DNA from: Flagellimonas amoyensis
Lineage (GTDB): Bacteria; Bacteroidota; Bacteroidia; Flavobacteriales; Flavobacteriaceae
Direction of reading: 5' to 3'
NCBI RefSeq assembly: GCF_003058265.1
Contig: NZ_QBUK01000016.1
Span: 1 to 64,000 of the forward strand
DNA length: 64,000 nucleotides
Shown piece by piece: positions 16,964 to 25,341 of the stretch (position 1 is the first letter of the stretch; every line of letters starts with the position of its first letter). Position numbers and translations under genes: made by a program. Below the pieces are notes generated by a model, which was given only the letters and a program-made list of their open reading frames with translations, ran no database searches and had not been told where the DNA came from.

Positions 16964-17863
16964 CTAATTCAGTCTTGATCGTTCCTTTAAAAATAATTGC
17001 AGTGCATTGCCCAAATGTGCATCCATCCGAAAAAGATGAAAGTGCACTCCTTTGGAGAGCAATTGTTCCTTGGAACGTTCCATCTTGGTTTCCAAGGCCT
17101 TCAAATAACTTTCCCTGGCCTTGTCCACATCCACCTTTACCTTTGCCCCGGTCTCTAAATCCTCAAAGGTGACCGATTTCTTATACGCAAAATCCAGTTC
17201 GTTGCCCGCCATCAATTGGAGTACCACGACCTCGTTGTTGGACGTTTTGAGTTCTTTCGCAAAATCGGAGAGTTCCGAAATGTCCTCGTACATATCCGTC
17301 AGGAAAAACACCAATTCTCTATGGCTCCTCCCGTGGATCCTTTTGGTGACCTGGGAGCGTTGCGGCCATTTTCCCTTGGTGGATATATGGAGGAGTTCCA
17401 GAAGTAATCTGTTATAGTGTTTTTGGTCCGCCTTTGGATAGATCTCGACAAACTCTTCTTCGTTCAGGGCAAAAAGGCCGACCGAATCGCCCTGTTTTTG
17501 TGCCATTTGGGAGAGACAGGCCACAATGATACGGGCAAATTCCAATTTGGAGATACCATTTTCGGTATGCTCCATGGAGGCACTTGCATCCACGATGAAC
17601 TTTACCACGACCTGGCTTTCCACTTCCGATTGTCGGATATAGTACCTTCCCGAACGGGCCAACATTTTCCAATCGAGCAAGCGGAGGTCGTCCCCCGGCT
17701 CGTAGGCGCGGTATTGGCTGAACTCCATGCCCGGACCCACGCTCCTGCTCCTGTGCAGACCCGACAGGTAGCCTTCCACCACGATACGCGATATCAGGGA
17801 AAGTCCCGATACGGTATTGATGACTTCCGGTTTTAACAGATCATGGTAGTCCCTAGTGGCCAT
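16964..17863 (-). CDS. DUF58 protein with von Willebrand-like domain
   Basis: The 299-residue protein has the full DUF58 signature GPGMEFSQYRAYEPGDDLR followed by LLDWKMLARSGRYYIRQ (about 42-80) and a downstream VWA-like stretch VKFIVDASASME (about 86-98) with the DxSxS metal-site pattern. DUF58 proteins are regular partners of MoxR ATPases and BatA-type proteins. No membrane segment. It is the natural neighbour of moxR, but here a 970-base AT-rich stretch with a foreign-looking gene lies between the two. Confidence 0.85.
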   Translation of the reverse strand: MATRDYHDLLKPEVINTVSGLSLISRIVVEGYLSGLHRSRSVGPGMEFSQYRAYEPGDDLRLLDWKMLARSGRYYIRQSEVESQVVVKFIVDASASMEHTENGISKLEFARIIVACLSQMAQKQGDSVGLFALNEEEFVEIYPKADQKHYNRLLLELLHISTKGKWPQRSQVTKRIHGRSHRELVFFLTDMYEDISELSDFAKELKTSNNEVVVLQLMAGNELDFAYKKSVTFEDLETGAKVKVDVDKARESYLKALETKMERSKEQLLSKGVHFHLFRMDAHLGNALQLFLKERSRLN

Positions 17864-17870
17864 TGATTTT

Positions 17871-17884
17871 TTTATTTGAACTTT
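17871..17884. repeat. 14-bp direct repeat, left copy
   Basis: TTTATTTGAACTTT is repeated exactly at 18497-18510. The pair brackets the DUF3592-like gene; the left copy is 7 bases upstream of the DUF58 start codon. The layout suggests that a gene module plus one repeat copy was added between moxR and DUF58. Confidence 0.6.
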
Positions 17885-17906
17885 TTCTAAAATTATTCGT
17901 GTTTAA

Positions 17907-18458
17907 TTATTCTTCAAATTCATAATCAATCCTGAAAAGATCAGGTTGATTTTCCGAATATTTAATAGGCACATAATATCCAACTACATAACTTTCTTCA
18001 TAATCATAAAGCCTTTGAATGATTTCCTTTCCCTTGTCAAAATATTGAATGGTGGCATAAATTCTAATTCGATTACGGCTTCTTCGATTAAATCCAAGTA
18101 CACGTTCTTTTCCAATTACTTTGGCAAGTGTTGGAATTGTTGCCTCTTTCTCATAAAAGTTGTCCCTATTTGTTACCATTAGAAAAATTGAAGTAATTCC
18201 TAGTAGCACCGAGGATAGGTAAAACTTCAAGCTTTTTATTTCATACCATCTACTTTTATAAGGACTATCGACAAATGTCATAATTGTTGAAAAAATACCT
18301 AACATAACCATTGTCCCACCAATTAAGTCATTCCATGATTTGTATCCATAGGATCGGTACACAAACAGATAATATCCAATGCTGATTATAGCAAGTTGTA
18401 TTAGAATCCAGACTATTTTCCAATTCTTTGAAAGATTATTTGGATAAAATGATTTCAT
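17907..18458 (-). CDS. DUF3592-like small membrane protein, inserted gene
   Basis: The start MKSFYPNN was chosen over one 13 residues upstream, which lies before a hairpin. The product (183 residues) has about three membrane helices (WILIQLAIISIGYYLFVY, IGGTMVMLGIFSTIMTF, FYLSSVLLGITSIFLMV) and a C-terminal soluble part ending VVGYYVPIKYSENQPDLFRI, typical of DUF3592-like proteins. Base composition is clearly AT-richer than the neighbours and the gene breaks the otherwise packed MoxR-DUF58 order; it is bracketed by 14-bp direct repeats. A horizontally gained passenger gene is likely. Function unknown. Confidence 0.6.
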   Translation of the reverse strand: MKSFYPNNLSKNWKIVWILIQLAIISIGYYLFVYRSYGYKSWNDLIGGTMVMLGIFSTIMTFVDSPYKSRWYEIKSLKFYLSSVLLGITSIFLMVTNRDNFYEKEATIPTLAKVIGKERVLGFNRRSRNRIRIYATIQYFDKGKEIIQRLYDYEESYVVGYYVPIKYSENQPDLFRIDYEFEE

Positions 18459-18479
18459 AACTAGGCACAACGGTCTTAA

Positions 18480-18494
18480 ATAACCTTCGGTTAT
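18480..18494. other. Short palindrome in front of the inserted gene
   Basis: ATAACC (18480-18485), a 3-base loop and GGTTAT (18489-18494) form a perfect hairpin two bases from the right direct repeat and about 20 bases upstream of the DUF3592-like start. It could be a 5' leader hairpin or part of the end of an inserted module. Confidence 0.45.
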
Positions 18495-18496
18495 CA

Positions 18497-18510
18497 TTTA
18501 TTTGAACTTT
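18497..18510. repeat. 14-bp direct repeat, right copy
   Basis: Exact second copy of TTTATTTGAACTTT (see 17871-17884). It lies beyond the 5' end of the inserted gene, directly beside the ATAACC/GGTTAT palindrome. Confidence 0.6.
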
Positions 18511-18576
18511 GACTACTTCTTAGAATTGAAGGTTTATTATTTCTACGAAAAGAAATCAGAAAGGTCATTTTTTCCT

Positions 18577-18705
18577 CTATTGCTCCAACATATATATAAC
18601 AAAAAATATTAATAGTATAATTACAAACCCAACTGCACTGTACTTCACATTATGACCCTCCTCCAAGTCTTTATTTTCTCTATATGCAATATCTTGTTTT
18701 TCCAG
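18577..18705 (-). pseudogene. Possible decayed membrane-protein fragment
   Basis: In the AT-rich gap between the right repeat and moxR (18511-18832) one minus-strand frame gives about 42 residues, charged at first (KQDIAYRENKDLEEGHNVKY) and then a strong membrane helix (SAVGFVIILLIFFVIYML), preceded by a stop codon. A neighbouring frame just upstream reads a hydrophobic start MFLFPFLGHWIRF, as if a frameshift had split a small membrane protein. This is a reading by eye and may be chance. Confidence 0.3.
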
Positions 18706-18832
18706 TTACACTTATACTTAACAATGAACCTAATCCAATGTCCCAAAAATGGAAATAAAAACATACTACCTAATTGTGTTCGGTTCAAAAGCGTGTCCAA
18801 TCGTTCACTAAAAATTTCAATTTAGAAAAGCT

Positions 18833-19840
18833 TTATTTCCCATCCTTTAGTTTGATGGCGCCCAAAATATGACGGGTCACCGCATCCGATGTTATCCCTT
18901 CGGCCTCTGCCCTAAAATTGACCAATACCCTATGGCGCAATACGGGAACGGCGACCGATTTTAAATCTTCAAGGGAAACAGCCAGACGTCCTTCCAAAAG
19001 TGCATGGGCCTTTGCGGTCAATATCATGGCCTGTCCGGCACGGGGACCCGCACCCCAATCCACCCACTCCTTGACATAGTCAATCGGTGTGGTGTCCGGT
19101 CGTGTAGCTCGAATGACATCGCTGACATACTTGATCAGTCCATCGCTAATGGATACATCCCTGACCAATTGTTGCAAACGGATGATATCTTCCCCTGAAA
19201 TGACTTTGTTCAATTGAACCTTTGTCCTACCCGTGGTCGCTTTCAGGATCTCCGTTTCCTCCGTTTCGGTGGGATAGCCAATTTTAATGTACAGCAAAAA
19301 CCTGTCCTGCTGCGCTTCGGGGAGGACAAAGGTCCCTGATTGCTCAATGGGGTTCTGGGTGGCCAAAATGAAGAAGGGCCTGTCCAATGGATAGGTCTTG
19401 TCCCCGTAGGTCACCTCAAATTCTTGCATGGCCTCCAAAAGGGCCGCCTGTGTTTTTGGCGGTGTCCTATTGATTTCATCCGCCAAAATGATATTGGAAA
19501 AAATAGGCCCTTTGTTGAACTTGAAGAATTTTTTGCCCGTGCCATGGTCCTCTTCCAAAATCTCTGTCCCGATGATGTCCGAGGGCATCAAATCTGGGGT
19601 AAACTGTATTCGTTTGAATTTTAGGTCGATGGCATTGGCCAAGGTACGGATCATCAAGGTCTTTGCCAGTCCCGGCACGCCTTCCAAAAGGGCATGTCCC
19701 CCGGCCAAAAAGGTGATGAGCAACTGTGAGACGGTCTCCTCTTGCCCAATGATGACTTTGCCTATCTCTTTTTTGAGTGCCTTTAGTTTTGCGGAAAGGT
19801 TCTCGACCTCAGTAGCTATCTGTTGTAGTTCTTTGTCCAA
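18833..19840 (-). CDS. MoxR-family AAA+ ATPase
   Basis: The 335-residue protein has the MoxR pattern: Walker A in LLEGVPGLAKTLMIRTLA (about 52-68), DLMPSDIIG, Walker B with IILADEINRTPPKTQ (about 117-131), sensor 1 FILATQNPIEQ (about 155-165) and a C-terminal lid domain with VDWGAGPRAGQAMI. MoxR ATPases act as chaperones that activate or insert metal cofactors in VWA-domain partners. Partners here are the DUF58 and BatA genes downstream. It follows the DUF4159 gene by 10 bases. Confidence 0.92.
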   Translation of the reverse strand: MDKELQQIATEVENLSAKLKALKKEIGKVIIGQEETVSQLLITFLAGGHALLEGVPGLAKTLMIRTLANAIDLKFKRIQFTPDLMPSDIIGTEILEEDHGTGKKFFKFNKGPIFSNIILADEINRTPPKTQAALLEAMQEFEVTYGDKTYPLDRPFFILATQNPIEQSGTFVLPEAQQDRFLLYIKIGYPTETEETEILKATTGRTKVQLNKVISGEDIIRLQQLVRDVSISDGLIKYVSDVIRATRPDTTPIDYVKEWVDWGAGPRAGQAMILTAKAHALLEGRLAVSLEDLKSVAVPVLRHRVLVNFRAEAEGITSDAVTRHILGAIKLKDGK

Positions 19841-19850
19841 ATTCGTAATG

Positions 19851-20477
19851 TTATGAAGTTAGGGCATAAAGCACAATGTTCACCGCAAAGCGGGTATTGT
19901 CCACTTTATACCATCGTTTGTTCCTAAAATCGTAATCCCATTCGCAACCATAATCCTTGTTGCTGTAGAGCACCCCTATCCTTCCATTGACCACGATCGC
20001 CTTCAAATAGTCGTGGACGAGGTCGTCACCCCACCCGTTCAGTTCCTGAGAGGTGGTCGGAGGGCCATTTTCAAACTCAAAAAAAATGGAATAGAGCTCG
20101 TGATCGTTCGGGATTTTCTGAAGTTCCCCCGGCCCGAATATTTCGTCCATTTGACGCTCAAAGGATTTGGCGAAAAGTCCATCAATATCATGGTTGCAAT
20201 CATCGGCAAACACAAAGCCTCCGTTGCGTACATATTTTTCAAAATTATCCCTTTCCTTTTTGGTGAACTGTACGAGTTTGTGCCCAGAGATATAGCAGAA
20301 AGGGCTCTTGAAGATGTCGTCACTGGACAGGGTAATGATCTTTTCCTGGGTATCCACCTTCAAAGTGGTGTATTCTACCAAGGAATTCAGCAGATTGGAA
20401 GGCATTCGTTGGTCCACATCCCAATCACCGGACTCATATTGTAAACGGGTAAAAAAGAATTCATTTTGCAACGCCAT
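19851..20477 (-). CDS. DUF4159-family protein without signal peptide
   Basis: The 208-residue protein matches DUF4159 by FFFTRLQYESGDWDVD, SPFCYISGHKLVQF, FEKYVRNGGFVFADDCNHDIDGL and FAVNIVLYAL. DUF4159 genes commonly lead MoxR/BatA clusters, as here. Many relatives carry an export signal, but this one has none; an in-frame stop just upstream of the start excludes a longer version. It is related in fold to class I amidotransferase-like domains. Function unknown; it is the first gene of the cluster. Confidence 0.75.
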   Translation of the reverse strand: MALQNEFFFTRLQYESGDWDVDQRMPSNLLNSLVEYTTLKVDTQEKIITLSSDDIFKSPFCYISGHKLVQFTKKERDNFEKYVRNGGFVFADDCNHDIDGLFAKSFERQMDEIFGPGELQKIPNDHELYSIFFEFENGPPTTSQELNGWGDDLVHDYLKAIVVNGRIGVLYSNKDYGCEWDYDFRNKRWYKVDNTRFAVNIVLYALTS

Positions 20478-20568
20478 AGGGTCTTGGGGGCTACATCATC
20501 ACTTCCAAAATGAAAACTGGCGGCCATGGACGTGCCATTGACCACCAGTTTTATTCGTATCCTATTGT

Positions 20569-21885
20569 TTATACAGCATCGGAAAGACTGGTGAACGTAA
20601 AGTCACGGATCTTCATGTACGGAATGAGGTTTCCATCGACCCGTACCTGCTTCCCGAGGGATTCCAGATTGTTGAGCATGATGATGGGACTCTCATTGAA
20701 CCTAAAATTCTTGACCGGGAACTTGATCTTACCGTTTTCGATATAGAACGTTCCGTCCCTGGTCAGCCCTGTATAGAGCAACGTTTGCGGATCTACACTC
20801 CGTATGTACCAGAAACGCGTCACGAGTATTCCTTTCTTGGTGCCTTTGATCATATCTTCCAAACTTTCATCGCCACCGGCCATGATCGCATTGGACGGGA
20901 ATGGAACCGGTTCCACTCCTTTTTGCTCTGCCCAATAACGACTGTAGGCCAAGTTTTTGACCACTCCGTTCTCTACCCAAGATGTTTTTTTCAAAGGCAT
21001 GCCCTCGCCGTTCCATGTGGATGTGGGCACGTCGGGGTGCAGGGGATCGGACCAGATGTTCACTCTCTCGTCCACAATTTTTTGGCCCAATTTGTTGGCA
21101 CCGTCGGGAGCGGACATAAAGCTACGCCCCTCATCAGCTGAACGGGCATTGAACGAACGAAACATGTTTCCCAGCAAATCGGATGCAGCCGCAGGTTCCA
21201 AGATCACCGTATATTTTCCGGGTTCTATGGCCTGTGCTCCTTTGGACATCACCGCTTTGTCTATGGCGATGTTGGAGGCTTCGGACGCATCAAACTTGGA
21301 GATATCGTTGTAATCCCTGGTGACCCATCCCGATCCTGTTCCGTCGTTGGTACGCATGGTCACGGTGAAATCCACATTCGTGGATTGGTTATAGGCAAAC
21401 AGTCCATTGGAATTGATCATCGCGGAAAAACGAGCAGAATCATTGAGAAACCCAGCAGCCGTTACATCCTTGGCCGCTGCGGGGACAATGCTTTTGCTGG
21501 CCACCTCAGCCCTGTATTCTGGGGTAATGTTGGCCGTTGCATCTTTATAGGTGATGGATTCCTCGTAGGTCTGTGGGCCCAACGGCTCCATGAATTCCGG
21601 GTTTTCGGGGGAAAGTTGTGCCAGTTCCTCTGCTCTTTTCACTACCTTTTCCAAGGAGGCGTCATCAAATTCATCAATGGTAGCAGTACCTACCTTTTTC
21701 CCAAAACTGGATTGTACCACCAAACTCTGGTTCGATCCATAGCCAGAGGTGGAAACCGTGTTCCTTGCATAGCGGATATTGCCACTGTTACTCCCGCTCA
21801 GATTGATTTCGCAGGAGTCGGCCTTGGAAAAGCTAAGGGCCTTTTCCAAAATCTTCTTTGCTTCTTCTTTAGTATATATAGCCAT
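20569..21885 (-). CDS. TldE/PmbA-type partner of TldD
   Basis: The 438-residue product has the TldD/PmbA fold: an N-terminal domain with SKADSCEINLSGSNSGNIRYARN, a middle barrel with VILEPAAASDLLGNMF and a C-terminal part with STWNGEGMPLKK and LTRDGTFYIENGKIKFPVKNFRFNES. It lacks the HExxxH zinc motif, as expected for the non-catalytic TldE partner. TldD and TldE form a heterodimeric protease that degrades unfolded or modified peptides. The TldD gene is 26 bases upstream on the same strand. Confidence 0.85.
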   Translation of the reverse strand: MAIYTKEEAKKILEKALSFSKADSCEINLSGSNSGNIRYARNTVSTSGYGSNQSLVVQSSFGKKVGTATIDEFDDASLEKVVKRAEELAQLSPENPEFMEPLGPQTYEESITYKDATANITPEYRAEVASKSIVPAAAKDVTAAGFLNDSARFSAMINSNGLFAYNQSTNVDFTVTMRTNDGTGSGWVTRDYNDISKFDASEASNIAIDKAVMSKGAQAIEPGKYTVILEPAAASDLLGNMFRSFNARSADEGRSFMSAPDGANKLGQKIVDERVNIWSDPLHPDVPTSTWNGEGMPLKKTSWVENGVVKNLAYSRYWAEQKGVEPVPFPSNAIMAGGDESLEDMIKGTKKGILVTRFWYIRSVDPQTLLYTGLTRDGTFYIENGKIKFPVKNFRFNESPIIMLNNLESLGKQVRVDGNLIPYMKIRDFTFTSLSDAV

Positions 21886-21911
21886 TGTATTGTTTTTTGA
21901 ATAAATGAACC

Positions 21912-23552
21912 TTAGATGGTCCTTCCTGTATTGATCACATTGATACCATTGAACCTGGTAGTTGAGCTTCCGTGGGAAACCGCACTTACCTGTGATGGCT
22001 GTCCCTTTCCATCGAAAAAGGAGCCGAACAACCTGTAATCGTCCTTATCACAGATCTTGGCACAGGAGTTCCAGAACTCTTGGGTGTTGGACTGGTAGGC
22101 CACGTCTTCCAACATGCCCACGATCTCCCCGTTCTTGATCTCATAGAACAATGTACCGCCAAACTGGAAGTTATAGCGCTGTTGGTCAATGGAATATGAG
22201 CCACGACCCAAGATATAGATTCCTTTTTCCACATCTTTGATCATGTCCTGCAAGGAATACTTTTCTTTACCTGGCTCCAAGGATACATTGGGCATACGCT
22301 GGAACTGTACGTCTTCCCAACTTTGGGCGTAACAGCATCCGTGTGATTCGTTCTGGCCAATCATATGTACTTGGTCCCTAATGGCTTGGTAGTTGACCAA
22401 GGTTCCATTTCGGATCAGGTCCCATTTCTTGGTCTGCACTCCTTCGTCATCAAAGCCAACAGCTCCCAAAGACCCCACTTGTGTCTTATCCGCCACGATG
22501 TTCACCAAATCGCTTCCATAGTTGAAGTTTTTGCTCTCCCATTTGTCCAAAGTGGCAAAACTGGTCCCTGCATAGTTGGCCTCATATCCCAATACGCGGT
22601 CCAGTTCCAAGGGGTGCCCTACGGATTCGTGGATGGTGAGTCCCAAATGGTTGGGTTCCAATACGAGGTCATATTTACCGGCCTCAACGGATTTTGCGGT
22701 CAATTTCTCTTTGGCCTGCTTGGCAGCCAAGGTGGCATCTTCCACAATATCATAGCTGTTTCGGTATAGTTTGATGCCTTCAGGTCCTGAAAGCTTTTCG
22801 GACTCCAGACCGTCCATGTACTCGTAACCCATTCCCATTGGGGCACTCATGGCCTCTCTCGTCCTGAACTTGCCTGCCTTTCGATCTACAGCGGTCACGC
22901 TGAAAGTAGGCCAGATCCTATGCACATCCTGATCGATGTAAGAGCCATCAGTGGATGCAAAGTATTTCTGCTCGTTGACCATAAAAAGGGCCGAGTTCAC
23001 AAAACTGGCACCATTTTCCATGGCGGCGGCATTGGCACTCAACAACAGATCTACTTTGTCCGAAATGGGGACTTCCTTAAAGTCCTTCTGGATAGGGGTT
23101 TTCCAAGAAACCTCTCCATGACCCTGTGTTGGGGCCAAAACCACGGGCTCTTTTTGGATCTTTGAGTTGGCCTTGGCTATGGCCACTGCTTGCTGCGTTG
23201 CTTTTTTGATACCGTCCTCGGTCACTTCGTTCGTGGAGGAAAAACCCCAAGTCCCGTTGGCAATGACCCGAATCCCGATTCCAAAAGATTCTGTGTTGAC
23301 CACGTTCTGAACCTTTTCTTCCCTAGTGAAAACGTACTGGTTCAAGTACCTTCCAATTCTAGCATCGGCATACGTTGCCCCCAAAGACTTGGCCGTGTTC
23401 AGCGCAACGTCGGCCATCTTCTTTTTGAGCACTACGTCCATTCCCGGTTCCAGGAGCATCTCTACGGGAATGTTGTTCCCCAAGAGCAGGGAGGGCATCA
23501 AAATGGCCCCAGTTCCCAGACCGGCGTACTGTACAAAATTTCTTCTTTTCAT
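21912..23552 (-). CDS. TldD-type zinc metalloprotease with twin-arginine-like leader
   Basis: The 546-residue protein carries the catalytic motif in LGLTIHESVGHPLELDR (HExxxH, about 303-308) plus LGAVGFDDEGVQTKKWDLI and the C-terminal GVQSNT-like region QSNTQEFWNSCAKIC. Unlike the usual cytoplasmic TldD (near 480 residues) it begins with MKRRNFVQYAGLGTGAILMP, a twin-arginine-like leader with RRxF and a hydrophobic stretch, so export of the folded protein is plausible. Its partner TldE next door has no leader. The subunit pair probably processes peptides; the location remains to be settled. Confidence 0.85.
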   Translation of the reverse strand: MKRRNFVQYAGLGTGAILMPSLLLGNNIPVEMLLEPGMDVVLKKKMADVALNTAKSLGATYADARIGRYLNQYVFTREEKVQNVVNTESFGIGIRVIANGTWGFSSTNEVTEDGIKKATQQAVAIAKANSKIQKEPVVLAPTQGHGEVSWKTPIQKDFKEVPISDKVDLLLSANAAAMENGASFVNSALFMVNEQKYFASTDGSYIDQDVHRIWPTFSVTAVDRKAGKFRTREAMSAPMGMGYEYMDGLESEKLSGPEGIKLYRNSYDIVEDATLAAKQAKEKLTAKSVEAGKYDLVLEPNHLGLTIHESVGHPLELDRVLGYEANYAGTSFATLDKWESKNFNYGSDLVNIVADKTQVGSLGAVGFDDEGVQTKKWDLIRNGTLVNYQAIRDQVHMIGQNESHGCCYAQSWEDVQFQRMPNVSLEPGKEKYSLQDMIKDVEKGIYILGRGSYSIDQQRYNFQFGGTLFYEIKNGEIVGMLEDVAYQSNTQEFWNSCAKICDKDDYRLFGSFFDGKGQPSQVSAVSHGSSTTRFNGINVINTGRTI

Positions 23553-23934
23553 ATGTTTTGGTTATCTGATTTGTTGTCCCGATCAATGGATAGTTGTGAA
23601 AAACCTGTCCTTAATGCTGATCTTATTACATCGGTTTTTAAAAATAAGTAGTGTATGCGTAGTCTTATGTTAATTTTAACCTAAAATCCCTGATGGACTC
23701 TTCATTTTAAAAAATGGGCAACACCTCATCGAGTTCCTATGTTTCACACCCTTCACCACTTGGGGTTGACCCACTTGTTTGTAGCCATTTTTCCAAATCC
23801 GTTACATTATTGGACATACATTCCAGAAAAAATTCGTGCAAACTCTAATAATTACTTAAAAATGGTTTCCACAAAACAAGACCCAGCCAATGGCCAAGTA
23901 GACTATCTTTGTTGTTCAAACCCATTACCCTAAG
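23553..23934. other. Intergenic region with divergent promoters
   Basis: A 382-base gap between the minus-strand tldD gene and the plus-strand cardiolipin synthase. The only signal picked out is TATCTTTG at 23904-23911, a Bacteroidetes -7 match 24 bases before the synthase start, without a TTG at -33. No gene, hairpin or repeat was seen in the rest. Confidence 0.4.
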
Positions 23935-25341
23935 ATGCTCGTTCCTATTCTCATCGTGATTTATCTCGTCATCGCCCTTACGATGGTGGTGAGTCTGTTG
24001 CTGAACGGAATTAGGCCCAGTAAGACCTTGGCATGGCTCTTGGCCATTTTCACCATTCCGGTTGGCGGGGTACTTTTCTATCTATTGTTCGGAAGGAACA
24101 GGAGGAAGAACAAAATGTTTTCCCTGAAGGACAATTTTGCCGTCAGAAACGAAAGATTGCACGGAAGTTGCATCCCAAACATCTCCCAAGGCAAAAGAAA
24201 AACCACCGAGCTCATCCACAAGACTGCCAAATGTCCTGTTACCTGCGAGAATGGGCTTAATCTTTTGAAAGATGGGAAAAATACCTTTGAGAGCATATTC
24301 GAGGCCCTTGAAAGTGCTTCGGAACACATCCACCTGCAGTATTACATTTTTGAGGATGGCCTCTTGGCCGAAAAGCTATTGGGAATCTTTGAACGAAAAA
24401 TCGCCAACAAGGTGACCATAAGGCTTTTGTATGATGGCATCGGCAGTTATTCCCTGAGCAAAAAATACCTCAAACGTCTGAAGGACATGGGGGTGGAAAC
24501 CGCCCAGTTCCTTCCTTTTCGGTTTGGCCGCTTCCTGTCCTCCCTCAATTACAGGAACCACAGAAAGATCATTGTGGTCGACAACAAAATTGGATTTACC
24601 GGTGGGATCAACATTTCGGACAAGTACCTGAAGGGCGACCCTTCTTTGGGCAAGTGGCACGATACGCATCTAAAGATCGAAGGGGAAGCGGTCGATTTTT
24701 TGAACGAGATCTTTGTGACCGATTGGTTTTTGGCCAGTGGCAAAAAGGTGGATATGTCCAGCTTCAGGGTCCAGAAGAATACGGGCAAGGACTTTCCTTT
24801 GCAAATTGTGCCCAGTGGCCCGGACGATGACTTTGATGTGATGGAGCAGGCTTATTTTTCACTCATCAACAGTGCAGAGGATTACCTGTATATCATCAAT
24901 CCCTACATCATTCCCAACCACGCCATCCTACAAGGGCTGGAAACCGCTGCACTGAGCGGTGTGGACGTTCGCCTGCTGATGTCATCCAGTACCGACATCA
25001 AGTTGGTGGACTGGTGTGTTAGGGCCTATTTTGAATCCTACCTCAAGGCCGGTATCAAGATCTACCTTTATCCGGATGGTTTTTTGCACAGTAAAGTGAT
25101 GCTCTGCGACGACGAAGTGGTAAGTATCGGCACTGCCAACTTGGACAATAGGAGCCTTCAACAGAACTATGAGGCCCAAGTCTTTGTCTACGATGGTGAC
25201 CTATGCCAACACATGAAAGTGGATTTCCTGAAGGATTGTTCCAAATCCGAAGTACTGGAAGATCATGAGGCCTACAGTAAACGCCCCTGGGTCCACAAAC
25301 TCATTGAAGGAATGGCAAAACTGATGAGTCCTTTATTATGA
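23935..25341 (+). CDS. cls: Cardiolipin synthase (phospholipase D family)
   Basis: The 468-residue protein has two N-terminal membrane helices (about 4-24 and 32-56) with the conserved GGVLFYLLFGRNRR, and two HKD motifs: NHRKIIVVDNKIGFTGGIN near 207-225 and LHSKVMLCDDEVVSIGTAN near 383-400. Bacterial Cls joins two phosphatidylglycerols into cardiolipin at the inner membrane. The length is normal for Cls. The 3' end overlaps the convergent dehydrogenase by 6 bases. Confidence 0.92.
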   Translation: MLVPILIVIYLVIALTMVVSLLLNGIRPSKTLAWLLAIFTIPVGGVLFYLLFGRNRRKNKMFSLKDNFAVRNERLHGSCIPNISQGKRKTTELIHKTAKCPVTCENGLNLLKDGKNTFESIFEALESASEHIHLQYYIFEDGLLAEKLLGIFERKIANKVTIRLLYDGIGSYSLSKKYLKRLKDMGVETAQFLPFRFGRFLSSLNYRNHRKIIVVDNKIGFTGGINISDKYLKGDPSLGKWHDTHLKIEGEAVDFLNEIFVTDWFLASGKKVDMSSFRVQKNTGKDFPLQIVPSGPDDDFDVMEQAYFSLINSAEDYLYIINPYIIPNHAILQGLETAALSGVDVRLLMSSSTDIKLVDWCVRAYFESYLKAGIKIYLYPDGFLHSKVMLCDDEVVSIGTANLDNRSLQQNYEAQVFVYDGDLCQHMKVDFLKDCSKSEVLEDHEAYSKRPWVHKLIEGMAKLMSPLL

